In this document: piece by piece, positions 17,317-26,936 of the stretch | How positions within the stretch are numbered: position 1 is the stretch's first letter | Layout of the letters: the number at the start of each line of letters is the position of its first letter | Source of the DNA: Ruminococcus sp. | GTDB taxonomy: Bacteria > Bacillota > Clostridia > Oscillospirales > Ruminococcaceae | Length of the DNA stretch: 33,813 nucleotides | Direction: 5' to 3' | Assembly: GCA_021199375.1 (NCBI GenBank) | Contig: JAJQIB010000016.1 | Location: forward strand, 1-33,813 | The notes under the pieces: generated by a model | What the model saw: the letters and a program-made list of their open reading frames with translations, nothing else | What the model was told of the DNA's origin: nothing | Databases searched by the model: none | Program-made: the position numbers and the translations under genes

Positions 17317-18886
17317 TATTATAAGGAATATTCATGAACAAATGAAACCTGATAATCGAGTTACTGAAAGTCTGATAGATCAGATACTTGAAGGCAATAA
17401 GGTATCTCACGTTAAAAGAGCAGGATATAGATGGGCTTTTGTAGCTGTGCCAACAGCATTAGCTGTTTTATGCTTTGCCATATTCTTTGTCGGTAATAAG
17501 GATGAACAAATACAGTCTGATACCGATCTGGAAATGCAATATGCAAAATCAAGCGAGCATTACGATTATATTACGCCAGATGTAGTAGATGATGAAGCAG
17601 AAGAAGAGGATGCAGTGGATGACGAAGATGATTCTATATCTGATGAAAATAAACTTGATAGCGAATATAGTGAGGTGATTCAAAGCTTTATTGACAGCGG
17701 CGAAAACTATAGAACTTTTGACACATATGGAATAGATCTTGTAGAGGCTACCACAAACACTGTAGAAACATTAGATGGTACGGTAACTTTTATTGTAAAA
17801 GCTGAGTATGATGAAAGTGAAGAAGACTTTTCGCCTGATTGTGAAGTTGTAATAAGAAACAATACAGAAAAGGATATAGCAATTAGTACCGCTGGAATCC
17901 AAGGAAATTATTTGGATGCACAGACAATTCTTTCAATAGGATCTACTTTACTTTATCTTGAACCGGGTGAGGAAATCACCGATAGTATAATATTAGCAAA
18001 TAAAGTTGATAATTATGATGAATTTTGCGTAGATTTTACAGATGTAGAAATAATTTATATTGAAGATGAAGCAGTTTATGAATGCTCATATTTTCAATTG
18101 CCTTATGAGTGGGACGAAAGCAATGGTAAGGAATATTCCATAGTAGATACAAGCTTCTTTGGATATGATACAGATAAAAGCGACTATACATTTTTAATAG
18201 ATGATGACGAAAAAATCAAAAAAATAGACGCTTGGATTGAAGAAGTTATGCAAATCTGTGATGACTATGAGATTACTGCTGATGATTATCCCGAAAGAGG
18301 CGGAATAGAAGGATATATTATTAAAACTAATGGAGATAACGAGTTCGGAATTTATTATATAAGTCTTATTTCGTCTGATTATGACACCACAGATGAATAT
18401 GAGCATGAAAACAATTTTTCATTCATTGATAAAAAATATGATCTGCCATATGAGTATATAGAGCAAATACAAGATATAATTAACGAATATGAAGCTGATA
18501 CATTTACTGTATATACATCAGAAGACGACCCGACTAAATCCGATGTGACACAGCTAGATGTTGATTCAGTAACGCTGAATGCTGATTTTGCAGAGGATGG
18601 TTCATATTTAAGTGAGTCCCGACCCGACATATTGCTTGAGCTTGATGAGGTACAAAAGGATGCTATGATGCTTGCTTTAGACACAATTGAGTATAATGGC
18701 AAGACTTACAAATACAATAATGAGGTATATGCATCAAGCAAGGCTGAAAACCTGATAGGCACAGGTACGCTTAATGCTGATGGTATACAATATTCCGCTT
18801 ACATTTATACAATTGCTGGGAAAGATGACAAAATCGGACTTGATATAGAGGACTGGAAGCTTTCAATTTTCGAGTTAGTTGAATAA
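17309..18886 (+). CDS. Membrane-anchored protein, probable anti-sigma factor
   Basis: About 525 residues. A short cytoplasmic N-terminus (about 1-45, IHEQMKPDNRVTESLIDQIL) is followed by one transmembrane helix (about 45-63, FVAVPTALAVLCFAIFF). The large outside domain is very rich in D and E, with an acidic linker at about 80-115 and no cysteine cluster. I cannot name its enzymatic function. Position, overlap with the ECF sigma gene and topology fit an anti-sigma factor whose exported domain senses a signal; the N-terminal helix is the likely sigma-binding part. The start is uncertain: TTG at 17309 has GGAG 10 nt before it, and GTG at 17300 with AAAGGA 11 nt before it is an alternative adding three residues. 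Confidence 0.7.
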   Translation: MNNIIRNIHEQMKPDNRVTESLIDQILEGNKVSHVKRAGYRWAFVAVPTALAVLCFAIFFVGNKDEQIQSDTDLEMQYAKSSEHYDYITPDVVDDEAEEEDAVDDEDDSISDENKLDSEYSEVIQSFIDSGENYRTFDTYGIDLVEATTNTVETLDGTVTFIVKAEYDESEEDFSPDCEVVIRNNTEKDIAISTAGIQGNYLDAQTILSIGSTLLYLEPGEEITDSIILANKVDNYDEFCVDFTDVEIIYIEDEAVYECSYFQLPYEWDESNGKEYSIVDTSFFGYDTDKSDYTFLIDDDEKIKKIDAWIEEVMQICDDYEITADDYPERGGIEGYIIKTNGDNEFGIYYISLISSDYDTTDEYEHENNFSFIDKKYDLPYEYIEQIQDIINEYEADTFTVYTSEDDPTKSDVTQLDVDSVTLNADFAEDGSYLSESRPDILLELDEVQKDAMMLALDTIEYNGKTYKYNNEVYASSKAENLIGTGTLNADGIQYSAYIYTIAGKDDKIGLDIEDWKLSIFELVE

Positions 18887-18920
18887 TACGACAAAATTTA
18901 ATGAAAAGTATAAAAAAATA

Positions 18921-18949
18921 TTGCATTTTGCAAAAACATGTGATATAAT
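18921..18949 (+). promoter_or_regulatory. Promoter of the GtrA-FAD-glycosyltransferase operon
   Basis: TTGCAT at 18921-18926, a 17-nt spacer and TATAAT at 18944-18949 give a good housekeeping promoter 75 bp before the first gene of the cluster. Confidence 0.75.
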
Positions 18950-18963
18950 GATTAGAGTGATAA

Positions 18964-18991
18964 AAGTCTTGCGGGTTTGACCGTGAGACTT
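18964..18991 (+). promoter_or_regulatory. 5' leader hairpin
   Basis: An 11-bp stem AAGTCTTGCGG/CCGTGAGACTT (with G-U pairs) and a 6-nt loop begins a few bases after the predicted transcription start. It is not followed by a T-run, so an RNA-stabilising or regulatory 5' hairpin is more likely than a terminator. Confidence 0.5.
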
Positions 18992-19023
18992 TGTCCTAGT
19001 TATTAAATGAATGGAGCCATAAG

Positions 19024-19542
19024 ATGGGAATTAAAAATATGGTAGCTGGAAAAACCAACAATACATTTATCCAGTTTTTTAGATATATATTTGTTGGCGG
19101 CGGTGCAACAGTGGTTCAGTGGGGAATATTGGTTCTGCTCGTTGAATTGTTTGGATTAAACGCTAATCTCTCTAATGCTATAGGCTTTATTGGCGGACTT
19201 GTAACAAACTATCTTATTTCTACATACTGGGTATTTGATGAATCTAAGGTTAAGAATAAAGCTGCAGAGTTTACCGCCTTTGCACTTATTGGTGTAGTTG
19301 GATTAGGCATAAATCAGGGAATTATATGGATATTTGACAAGCCTCTTGCTGATGCAAAGGTATTTGGCAATCTTTTGAGTCCTGAAAGATACTATTTAAT
19401 AGGACAGGTGCTTGCCACCGGAGTGGCTTTTTTCTGGAATTTCTTTGCAAGAAAAATTTTGCTTTACAATAAAAACACAGGTGAAACAAGCAAAGATGAA
19501 GTGTCCAAAAAATCGGATAGTAAAGAAATCATAAATAATTAA
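19024..19542 (+). CDS. GtrA family membrane protein
   Basis: A 172-residue GtrA-like protein with four predicted transmembrane helices (about 18-40, 47-70, 80-102 and 118-145). It shows the family's early F-x-R-Y-x-x-V-G-G-G motif (FFRYIFVGGG) and a conserved NYLISTYWVF segment. GtrA proteins are implicated in moving lipid-linked sugars across the membrane or assisting surface glycosylation. The C-terminus is charged and hydrophilic. GGAG at 19013-19016 sets the start. It is the first gene of a three-gene cluster with an FAD oxidoreductase and a GT39-like transferase. Confidence 0.88.
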   Translation: MGIKNMVAGKTNNTFIQFFRYIFVGGGATVVQWGILVLLVELFGLNANLSNAIGFIGGLVTNYLISTYWVFDESKVKNKAAEFTAFALIGVVGLGINQGIIWIFDKPLADAKVFGNLLSPERYYLIGQVLATGVAFFWNFFARKILLYNKNTGETSKDEVSKKSDSKEIINN

Positions 19543-19563
19543 GACGAAAGGAATTGTATTTCG

Positions 19564-21117
19564 ATGAAGAATGTTGTAATTATAGGTGGAGGTCCCACAG
19601 GACTTACTGCTGCATACGAGCTACTACGTGATGGTGGAGGAAATGAATATAACGTAACTGTGCTAGAAGAAAGCTCGGTTTTTGGCGGAATTTCACAGAC
19701 AGTCCGCTATAAGGGTAACCGCATGGACATAGGCGGTCACAGATTTTTCTCGAAGGATGATACCATCATGAAATGGTGGAGCGATCTTATGCCTGTACAA
19801 GGAAAGCCTTCATATGATGATAAGCTGCTTGGCAGAGAAAAGCCCTTAGAAAAGGGAGGTCCTGATCCTGAAAAGCAGGATGAGGTTATGCTTGTAAGAG
19901 ATCGTGTTTCAAGAATTTATTACAATCATTGCTTTTTTGATTATCCTGTTACAATGAACATGAACACCATAAAAAATATGGGACTTGTAACTACAATGCG
20001 TGCAGGCTTCAGCTATTTAAAAGCGTGCGCCGTAAAGCTTCCTGAAACGAATCTTGAAAATTTCTACATAAATCGATTTGGAAAAGTTCTCTATTCAATG
20101 TTCTTCGAAGGCTATACCGAAAAGCTTTGGGGAAGACATCCGAGCGAAATTTCTGCTGATTGGGGAGCACAGCGTGTAAAGGGACTCTCGATCACTGCAA
20201 TAATCAAGGATATGTTTACAAAGCTTCTTGGAATAAAGAATAATGAAAACGCTGAAACATCGCTTATTGAGCAGTATTGGTACCCCAAGTACGGTCCGGG
20301 TCAGTTGTGGGAGCTTGTTGCTGAAAAGTCAAAGAATATGGGTGCTAGAATACTCATGAATCATTCGGTTAAGAATATTAAGACAAACGGAGATAAAATC
20401 ACAAGTGTTGTTTGTCAAACTGAGGATGGTGATGTTGAAATAGAAGGCGATATATTTATCTCTTCTATGCCGATAAAGGATTTGGTTGGAGGAATGGATA
20501 GTGCGACTGATAGAGTCAGCATGATTGCTTCAGGACTTCCATATCGTGATTTTGTAACTGTTGGTTTGCTAGTGAACAAGCTTCAGCTAAAAAATCAGAC
20601 AGATAAGCGTACACTTGGAAATATAGTTCCCGATTGTTGGATTTACGTTCAGGATAAGCGTGTAAAGCTAGGCAGAATTCAGATTTTCAACAACTGGTCA
20701 CCCTACATGGTAAAAAATCCAGCAGAAACCGTATGGATAGGACTCGAGTACTTCTGTGCTGAGGGTGATGATTTTTGGAATATGTCAGACAAGGAGTGCA
20801 TTAACTTTGCTATCAAAGAGCTTATCAAGATGGGCGTAATAAAGAAGGGTTCAGTGCTTGATGCTCATCGTGAAAAGATTAAAAAGGCATATCCTGCATA
20901 TTTTGATACCTACAAGCAGTTTGACGAGGTAGTTGAGTTTTTAGATGAGTACGAAAATCTTTTCTGTGTTGGAAGAAATGGACAGCATCGTTACAATAAC
21001 ATGGATCACTCTATGCTTACCGCAATTAACGCTGTAAAGGCAATTAAATCCGGAAGCAATGACAAGAACAGCATTTGGAATGTAAATACCGAAAAGGAAT
21101 ATCATGAGTCAAAGTAA
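19564..21117 (+). CDS. FAD-dependent oxidoreductase, UDP-galactopyranose-mutase/amine-oxidase-like
   Basis: A 517-residue flavoprotein. The N-terminal dinucleotide-binding motif [15 protein letters not shown] is followed by [15 protein letters not shown] and an [14 protein letters not shown] segment typical of the protoporphyrinogen oxidase / amine oxidase / UDP-galactopyranose mutase superfamily. The C-terminus carries [19 protein letters not shown], the flavin-binding closing motif. Relatives are commonly found beside GtrA and polyprenyl-sugar transferase genes, so a role in preparing or isomerising a cell-surface sugar donor is plausible, but the substrate is not visible. AAAGGA lies 11 nt before the ATG. 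Its 3' end overlaps the next gene by 14 bp. Confidence 0.8.
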   Translation: MKNVVIIGGGPTGLTAAYELLRDGGGNEYNVTVLEESSVFGGISQTVRYKGNRMDIGGHRFFSKDDTIMKWWSDLMPVQGKPSYDDKLLGREKPLEKGGPDPEKQDEVMLVRDRVSRIYYNHCFFDYPVTMNMNTIKNMGLVTTMRAGFSYLKACAVKLPETNLENFYINRFGKVLYSMFFEGYTEKLWGRHPSEISADWGAQRVKGLSITAIIKDMFTKLLGIKNNENAETSLIEQYWYPKYGPGQLWELVAEKSKNMGARILMNHSVKNIKTNGDKITSVVCQTEDGDVEIEGDIFISSMPIKDLVGGMDSATDRVSMIASGLPYRDFVTVGLLVNKLQLKNQTDKRTLGNIVPDCWIYVQDKRVKLGRIQIFNNWSPYMVKNPAETVWIGLEYFCAEGDDFWNMSDKECINFAIKELIKMGVIKKGSVLDAHREKIKKAYPAYFDTYKQFDEVVEFLDEYENLFCVGRNGQHRYNNMDHSMLTAINAVKAIKSGSNDKNSIWNVNTEKEYHESK

Positions 21118-22879
21118 ATCATTGCCCGAAGCTCTGGGCTTCACTAATGCAAGGATTGATTCAATAATTGAATCCTTAGCAGCACATCCATATTTATGGG
21201 CTTTTGCAGTATGTCTACTTATACACCCGTTCTATTTGGGATCTGAAGAAAATGTTCCTAACAATGCTATGCTTATTGAAGCGTTGCTTGTTTTAGCTGT
21301 TGGCTTTTGGGCAATATATCACCTTTATAAGGGTGAGATTCTTGGAAAAAAAGGCGCTGCAGCAATTGCCGTACTATATCTGTGCTTAGATTTATTGGCA
21401 GCTAAAATTTATTCTCAGTTTTCCACTAAGGGTATGTGGCTGCTTTTAGGCGGGTTTATCTTAGTATTTTTGCTCTATTTTTTATCTGACTCAAAGAAAT
21501 ATATGGAGCAGGTAAATTCACTTTTGATTCTTGCTCTGAGCTTCTTTGTGAAATTTTTCTATGTATACTATACATCTGTTTATACACGTCAAAACGATGT
21601 GCATAAATTTGGCGGCGAAAATGGTCATGCGGCTTACATAGAATATATCCTTTATAATCACAAGCTGCCTGACTTTGATGTGCGTGATGTTTGGCAGTTT
21701 TGTCATCCTCCGCTTCATCATACAATTTGTGCTATTTGGATTGAGATAAATGAGAATATTTTTGGAATAGGCTATAACCAAGCACGTGAATCATTACAAA
21801 CGCTTACATTGTTTTATGCAATGGCGATTACTATAACAGCATATAGGATTTTTAAGCATTTTAAGCTTAGTGGCATGGCTCTTTATGTTCCTACCATTAT
21901 AGTAGCTTTTCATCCTGCATTTATTTTAATGTCCGGAGCTATAAATAATGATGTGCTTTCTGTAGTTTTTATTATGGGCGCTATTCTTTGCACCTTAAAA
22001 TGGTACGATAATCAGACCTTTTTTGGAATATTAAAAATTGCTCTATGCATAGGACTTGGCATGATGACAAAGCTGACAGCAGCACTTGTTGCTATTCCTA
22101 TAGCAATAGTTTTTCTTGTTGTTTTCATAAAGAAGCTTCGCACGAATGGACTGCGATTGTTTGCACAATATTTTGTGTTTGCCGTAGTTTGTGTGCCTCT
22201 TGGTCTTTGGTTTGAAATTAAAAATTATATTCTATATCGTGTACCCATAACATATGTTCAAGAAATGAGCGACACTGTAACTCAATACATAGGAGATCAG
22301 AGCTTTATTTCACGTATTACCGATTTTTCGTCTTCGCAGTTTGAAAGTGTATTTGAGCAATGGCTATCTTATGATGATAATGGTAATGCAATAAGCTATA
22401 ATGAATATAATCCTCTTGTTACATTGCTTAAAAACTCACTTTTTGGCGAATCTATAAGTGAGGACACCTTTGGTGATAATTCATATATGCTAACCTTGAC
22501 TAAAGTTTTCTTTTGGCTTGCAGCTGCAATTGCGGCTATATGCTTAATTATGATGATTGTAAATATGTTCCGAAAGCGTGAAAGGTGCGGACTTGACGGT
22601 ACACAAAAGGCATTGTTTGGAGTTTTCTATTTGGCACTGATTATAAACTTCTACAAAATGGCTAATGACTATCCTTTTACCTGTACTATGAATTTCAGAT
22701 ATATTACACCGACGGTGTTTATTGGCGCGTTTTTCCTTGGAACAACAATTAAACAACTAAGAGATCGTCAAAGCAAACTGGTAGATATTGCTGCATACAC
22801 ACTATCGCTGGCTTCACTTATTTTTGCCGCTATATCTGTAATTGTTTATATAGTGGTGTGCTATCCTGCTACAACATAG
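21104..22879 (+). CDS. GT39/ArnT-like membrane glycosyltransferase
   Basis: A 591-residue polytopic membrane protein with about 11-13 hydrophobic helices, resembling lipid-linked-sugar-dependent glycosyltransferases of the PMT/ArnT superfamily. The first large outside loop contains [14 protein letters not shown] and [11 protein letters not shown], a conserved loop of this group in which acidic and histidine residues bind the donor. It probably transfers a sugar from a polyprenyl phosphate carrier to a surface polymer or protein outside the cell. It overlaps the flavoprotein gene, so the three genes from GtrA on form one operon. Confidence 0.82.
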   Translation: MSQSKSLPEALGFTNARIDSIIESLAAHPYLWAFAVCLLIHPFYLGSEENVPNNAMLIEALLVLAVGFWAIYHLYKGEILGKKGAAAIAVLYLCLDLLAAKIYSQFSTKGMWLLLGGFILVFLLYFLSDSKKYMEQVNSLLILALSFFVKFFYVYYTSVYTRQNDVHKFGGENGHAAYIEYILYNHKLPDFDVRDVWQFCHPPLHHTICAIWIEINENIFGIGYNQARESLQTLTLFYAMAITITAYRIFKHFKLSGMALYVPTIIVAFHPAFILMSGAINNDVLSVVFIMGAILCTLKWYDNQTFFGILKIALCIGLGMMTKLTAALVAIPIAIVFLVVFIKKLRTNGLRLFAQYFVFAVVCVPLGLWFEIKNYILYRVPITYVQEMSDTVTQYIGDQSFISRITDFSSSQFESVFEQWLSYDDNGNAISYNEYNPLVTLLKNSLFGESISEDTFGDNSYMLTLTKVFFWLAAAIAAICLIMMIVNMFRKRERCGLDGTQKALFGVFYLALIINFYKMANDYPFTCTMNFRYITPTVFIGAFFLGTTIKQLRDRQSKLVDIAAYTLSLASLIFAAISVIVYIVVCYPATT

Positions 22880-22928
22880 AATTTATGCAGCTTGAATATT
22901 AGTATACAATTGAAATGAGGTAATTTAT

Positions 22929-24458
22929 ATGCCTGAATGGCTTAAAAATGCTATTTTTTACGAGATTTATCCGCAGTCATTTTGTGATTCAAATGGTGAT
23001 GGAATTGGCGATTTTAATGGTATTATAAGCAAGCTTGATTACATAAATTCAATTGGCTGTAATGCTATTTGGTTAAATCCGTGCTTTGAATCACCTTTTT
23101 TAGATGCCGGATATGATGTATCTGATTATAAAAAAGCGGCTCCACGTTATGGTACAAATGAGGAGCTTATAAAGCTTTTTGATGAAGCTCATAAGAGGGA
23201 TATGCACATTTTGCTGGATTTGGTGCCAGGGCATACATCAACCAAGCATGAATGGTTCAAGCATTCATGCAAAGCTGATAAAAACGAGTTTTCTGATAGA
23301 TACATCTGGAGTAATAGTGTTTGGGAGGATACTTTAGAGCTTGACTGTATACGAGGCTTTTGCGAACGTGACGGAAGCTGTGCGGTAAACTTTTTTTCAC
23401 ATCAGCCTGCGCTTAATTATGGCTATGCTGTTTGCACAAAGCCTTGGCAGCAATCACCCACAGATCCTGCTCCTATGGCTACAAGAGAGGCTATAAAGGA
23501 TGTAATGAGATTTTGGCTGTCAAAGGGCTGTGACGGATTTAGAGTTGACATGGCAGGCTCTTTAGTAAAAAATGATGTTGATGGTGCTGAGACAATAAAG
23601 CTGTGGCAGGATTTCAGAAGGTTTTTGGATGATGAATTTCCTAATGCCGCATTGATTTCGGAGTGGGGCGAGCCTGACAAATCGTTAGCAGGAGGATTTC
23701 ATATGGACTTTCTGCTTCATTTTGGTCCATCTCATTACAATGACCTTTTTAGGTGTGATGAGCCTTATTTCTCGCGCAGAGGAAAGGGAAGCGCAAAGGA
23801 TTTTGTTCAAGCATATACGGATAACTGTTTAAAAACCTCTAACAAAGGACTTATTTGCATCCCCAGCGGAAATCACGACATGGATAGACTGAGTAGACGA
23901 CTTGATTATGATGAGATGAAGCTTGCGTTTGCTTTTTTAATGTCAATGCCTGGTGCGCCATTTATATATTATGGTGATGAAATAGGGATGAGATATATTG
24001 AAGGACTAAGCTCGAAGGAAGGCGGCTACGGAAGAACGGGATCTCGAACACCAATGCAATGGAATAGCGAAAGGAACGCAGGCTTTTCTGATGCAAAAGA
24101 GGATTTGCTTTATTTGCCTATAGATCCTGACATCGATAGACCAACTGTTGAGCATTCACTTCGTGATGAAAATTCTTTACTTAATGAGGTTAAGCGTTTG
24201 ATTAAGCTTCGTAAAGCTCATTTAGCACTTGGTAATTTCGGACAGATAGAGTTTATTAGCGGCGAATATCCAATTATATACAAACGAAGCTTTGATAATG
24301 AGGAAATACTGGTTATAATTAACCCTGCAGATAAAATTTTTGAAATCCCTTTGAAATCATATAAAGATGTTTTGTATTTTGTAGGCGCCAAGCCAAGGCT
24401 ATTTGATTGTAGCATAGAAATTCAGCCAGTATCAGCATTATTTATAAAATTACAGTAA
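22929..24458 (+). CDS. GH13 alpha-glucosidase/alpha-amylase family enzyme
   Basis: A 509-residue glycoside hydrolase family 13 enzyme with no signal peptide, so cytoplasmic. The four GH13 regions are visible: region I LLDLVPGHTS (GH in place of the more usual NH), region II GFRVDMA with nucleophile D207, region III LISEWGE with acid/base E245, and region IV PSGNHD with D317. The segment GSRTPMQWNSERNAGFS is typical of alpha-glucosidases and trehalose synthases, and a C-terminal beta domain follows. It likely hydrolyses or rearranges short alpha-glucans imported into the cell; the exact specificity cannot be read. GAGG at 22917-22920 is 8 nt before the ATG. Confidence 0.88.
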   Translation: MPEWLKNAIFYEIYPQSFCDSNGDGIGDFNGIISKLDYINSIGCNAIWLNPCFESPFLDAGYDVSDYKKAAPRYGTNEELIKLFDEAHKRDMHILLDLVPGHTSTKHEWFKHSCKADKNEFSDRYIWSNSVWEDTLELDCIRGFCERDGSCAVNFFSHQPALNYGYAVCTKPWQQSPTDPAPMATREAIKDVMRFWLSKGCDGFRVDMAGSLVKNDVDGAETIKLWQDFRRFLDDEFPNAALISEWGEPDKSLAGGFHMDFLLHFGPSHYNDLFRCDEPYFSRRGKGSAKDFVQAYTDNCLKTSNKGLICIPSGNHDMDRLSRRLDYDEMKLAFAFLMSMPGAPFIYYGDEIGMRYIEGLSSKEGGYGRTGSRTPMQWNSERNAGFSDAKEDLLYLPIDPDIDRPTVEHSLRDENSLLNEVKRLIKLRKAHLALGNFGQIEFISGEYPIIYKRSFDNEEILVIINPADKIFEIPLKSYKDVLYFVGAKPRLFDCSIEIQPVSALFIKLQ

Positions 24459-24465
24459 TTTATTT

Positions 24466-24505
24466 GCCCTGATAGTGTTGCAGTAGCGATGCTTTCAGGG
24501 CTTTT
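24466..24505 (+). terminator. Hairpin after the GH13 gene
   Basis: GCCCTGA (24466-24472) pairs with TCAGGGC (24495-24501). The inner arm continues as AGTGTTGC/GCGATGCT with G-U pairs, then four T follow. It is a long stem with a short T-run and probably terminates the GH13 transcript before cas3. Confidence 0.7.
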
Positions 24506-24571
24506 GTGCATTTATGACAAAAAGTCTTGTGAAATATTGTGAGATGTTACATTTTTTTAATTGTCCTTACT

Positions 24572-24600
24572 TTAACACAAAAAATATGTTACAATATAAA
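24572..24600 (+). promoter_or_regulatory. Probable cas3 promoter
   Basis: TTAACA at 24572-24577, a 17-nt spacer and TATAAA at 24595-24600 precede cas3, whose AGGAGGG (24615-24621) and ATG follow closely. This gives cas3 its own transcript start, separate from the cas5c operon. Confidence 0.5.
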
Positions 24601-24626
24601 TATACAAGAATAATAGGAGGGTAATT

Positions 24627-26822
24627 ATGAAATACATTGCACACAAAATTGATGAGAAAGAACAAACTGTTAAGGATCATCTTGAAGAAACAGCCGAGCT
24701 GGCTAAGAATAACGCTTTAGAACCATTCAAAGACTTAGCATATGAATGTGGGTTATTGCATGACATTGGTAAATACACGCAATCATTTCAGTGTAGAATA
24801 CGTGGAGATAATAAAAAATGTGAACACGCAATTTGTGGTGCACAGTGGATTAATGATAACTGGAGTGACCCGTTTAATGCGCTTATGGAGTACTGTATTG
24901 CAGGACATCATACTGGCTTGCCTGATGGAGGAAAAAAGACAGATACAGCTGATAGCCCATCATTATCTGGAAGAATGAAAAGAATTTCAGAGGATTTTTC
25001 AGAATTTGAAAACGAAATAACGCCTGAGATTCCAAATACAAAAGAAATTTTTAGTTATCTTTCAAAGCAGAAAAATAGCGAAGACCTAGTTGAAATATAT
25101 GCTTTTATGACTAAATATGTTTTTTCGTGTCTTACTGATGCTGATTATTTAAATACCGAACGCTTTTACAATGAAAATGCAAAACGAGGTATGTCAGGCG
25201 ATTTTAAAAAAGCTAGAGAAAAGCTTCAAGAAAAATTAAAATCTTTTAAATCTGACACAAAAGTAAATAAAGCCAGAAATGATTTGTTAAACCAAGCGAT
25301 TGAAAATTCAGAGGATCTTGTTGATATAAATATTTTAAATATGCCAACTGGAAGTGGAAAGACCCTATGCAGTCTTAAAATCGCACTTGATTATGCTGTC
25401 AATAGAAACAAAAAACGGATAATTTATGTCATTCCCTATACCAGTATTATTGAGCAGACAGCTGATGAGTTTAGAAAAATTTTTGGGAATGCAATGCCAA
25501 TACTTGAACATCATTCTAATTTTGATTATGACAAAAAATTAGGTAAAAATAGTGATAATATCAGTGGTGAAATAGATGAAGAAAATGAGCTGACGGAAGA
25601 AAAGCTAAGACGCACTTGCGAAAATTGGGATGCACCATTTATTGTTACTACTAGTGTACAATTTTTTCAGTCACTTTATCACTATAAAGGTTCTCGTTTA
25701 AGAAAACTTCACAACATGGCAGATAGTCTAATTGTATTTGATGAAATACATCTGTTGCCAATAGATCTCCTACAACCATGCTTAAGAGGTATTGGATTTA
25801 TTACAAAGTATTTAAATAGTGAAGCTATTTTTCTTTCAGCCACAATGCCGAATTATTCAAATCTTTTTAAAGCGTATCTGCCAGACTGTAAAACAAAAGA
25901 ACTCATTTTAGACAAATCTGAGTTTGACAGTTTTTCTAACTGTAAATATATAAATTTAGGAAAATGCTCACTTGAAAAGGTTGTCATAAAATCGTGCGAT
26001 TATACATCTTCACTTATTATTGTAAATAGCAGGAAATCTGCTAGAGATGTATATAAATTGCTGGATGGAAAGAAATATCATCTTACTACTTACATGACAC
26101 CTAGTCATCGTTCGAGTGTTATTGCGAATATAAAGCAGGCACTTAAAAACAATGAAAAGATCACTGTTGTTTCAACTTCTCTTGTTGAGGCTGGAGTAGA
26201 TTTAGATTTTGAGGCGGTATTTAGAGAGCTTGCAGGACTAGATAGCATACTTCAGTCGGGTGGCAGGTGTAATCGTGAGGGATTGCGTGATAGCGGAGAT
26301 GTGTTTATTTTTGAAACTGAAGAAAATTCACCAAAGGAAATAGGAGTGAGAGCAAATATAGTTAGAAATATGCTTTCAGAATATAATGATATATCTACTC
26401 AAGAAGCGGTTGAGGATTACTACGAAAGGTTGTTTGGATTTAAAAAGAAAAAGATTAATTCATGTAGCATAGCAAGCTTTGAGGGAAAAGTTACAAGACC
26501 TGAACAAATTCCCTTTAGAAAATTTGCTGAAAGCTTTGAATTTATAAAGGACGATACAATTGCTGTTGTAATAGACAATTGTGAGGAGACGCATGAGCTT
26601 TTAAAAAGCCTGGAGTATGGTAGTATGTCGGCGAAACGTAGTTTACAGAGGTATTCAGTAGCTTTAAGAACTGGTAAATCTAACGGATATGACAATGAGT
26701 TTGAAATCATGCTCAAAAGTGGTCTGATAGCACCTCAGGAAGATTTGTTTGTTCTTACAAACAATGATTACTACAAAGATGATATTGGACTTGTAACTGA
26801 ACCTGTAGATTACTTGGTATGA
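24627..26822 (+). CDS. cas3: CRISPR-associated helicase-nuclease Cas3 (type I-C)
   Basis: A 731-residue HD nuclease plus superfamily 2 helicase that is recruited by Cascade to nick, unwind and degrade target DNA. The HD domain has H19 (VKDHLEET), HD at 45-46 in LLHDIGKYTQSFQ, and the HH of AGHHTGLPDGG. The helicase has Walker A PTGSGKT at about 240-246, the DEIH box at about 372-375, motif III SATMP, and motif VI region SGGRCNREG, followed by the Cas3 C-terminal domain. The length suits Cas3 of type I-C. Unusually, it is split from the other cas genes by 260 bp containing an opposite-strand RNA gene. Confidence 0.95.
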   Translation: MKYIAHKIDEKEQTVKDHLEETAELAKNNALEPFKDLAYECGLLHDIGKYTQSFQCRIRGDNKKCEHAICGAQWINDNWSDPFNALMEYCIAGHHTGLPDGGKKTDTADSPSLSGRMKRISEDFSEFENEITPEIPNTKEIFSYLSKQKNSEDLVEIYAFMTKYVFSCLTDADYLNTERFYNENAKRGMSGDFKKAREKLQEKLKSFKSDTKVNKARNDLLNQAIENSEDLVDINILNMPTGSGKTLCSLKIALDYAVNRNKKRIIYVIPYTSIIEQTADEFRKIFGNAMPILEHHSNFDYDKKLGKNSDNISGEIDEENELTEEKLRRTCENWDAPFIVTTSVQFFQSLYHYKGSRLRKLHNMADSLIVFDEIHLLPIDLLQPCLRGIGFITKYLNSEAIFLSATMPNYSNLFKAYLPDCKTKELILDKSEFDSFSNCKYINLGKCSLEKVVIKSCDYTSSLIIVNSRKSARDVYKLLDGKKYHLTTYMTPSHRSSVIANIKQALKNNEKITVVSTSLVEAGVDLDFEAVFRELAGLDSILQSGGRCNREGLRDSGDVFIFETEENSPKEIGVRANIVRNMLSEYNDISTQEAVEDYYERLFGFKKKKINSCSIASFEGKVTRPEQIPFRKFAESFEFIKDDTIAVVIDNCEETHELLKSLEYGSMSAKRSLQRYSVALRTGKSNGYDNEFEIMLKSGLIAPQEDLFVLTNNDYYKDDIGLVTEPVDYLV

Positions 26823-26872
26823 AAAACTTTTGAGGCAATACCACATATATGTCATGTAGTATTGCCTCAAAG
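26822..26872 (-). terminator. Intrinsic terminator of the minus-strand crRNA-like RNA
   Basis: A perfect 13-bp stem (26829-26841 with 26859-26871) has a 17-nt loop. Read on the minus strand, the stem is followed within two bases by five T (26822-26826) that overlap the cas3 stop region. On the plus strand there is no T-run after the stem, only A-rich sequence. The directional T-tract shows that the hairpin primarily ends a minus-strand transcript, although it may also protect the cas3 mRNA 3' end. Confidence 0.8.
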
Positions 26873-26893
26873 TAAAAATAAAACAACGAATAT

Positions 26894-26930
26894 ATTTCAA
26901 CTCACAAACACTCGTTAATCAAGTGCTGAC
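26894..26930 (-). repeat. Solitary degenerate CRISPR repeat (pseudo-repeat)
   Basis: On the minus strand this 37-nt element starts with GTCA and ends with TGTGAGTTGAAAT. Both ends are identical to the array repeat, including the whole 11-nt crRNA handle TGAGTTGAAAT. The centre is different (CACTT-GATTAAC-GAGTG) and five bases longer, yet it still forms a hairpin. The stem AGCACTT/GAGTGTT can extend, past a C-T mismatch, to the base just before the handle, as in the genuine repeat. Changed stem sequence with kept pairing and kept handle suggests a functional guide repeat rather than a decaying remnant. Confidence 0.82.
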
Positions 26931-26936
26931 AAGTAT

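Larger units (their letters stand above)
26822..26930 (-). ncRNA. crRNA-like autoregulatory RNA candidate (CreR/CreA-like)
   Basis: A predicted RNA of about 105-110 nt, transcribed opposite to the cas genes. In order it has a degenerate CRISPR repeat (26930 down to 26894), a 21-nt spacer-like stretch (26893 down to 26873), and a terminator hairpin (26872-26822). The promoter -10 ends 6 nt before the G at 26930, so transcription should begin exactly at the pseudo-repeat. The first 16 nt of the pseudo-spacer read ATATTCGTTGTTTTAT and match the minus strand of the cas5c promoter (27069 down to 27054), with one mismatch at position 6. Cas-regulating crRNA-like RNAs (CreR) and the CreA antitoxins of other type I systems use the same plan to guide Cascade to cas or toxin promoters without cleavage. 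That this RNA does so is inference. Confidence 0.75.

Noticed and set aside
24538-24550. Handle-like TGTGAGATGTTAC upstream of cas3 as a second pseudo-repeat
   Set aside because: Only 9 of 13 bases match the handle, no hairpin precedes it, and the following bases do not match a cas promoter.
26829-26871. Hairpin taken as the cas3 plus-strand terminator
   Set aside because: The plus strand lacks a T-run after the stem; the T-run is on the minus strand, so it belongs mainly to the opposite-strand RNA.
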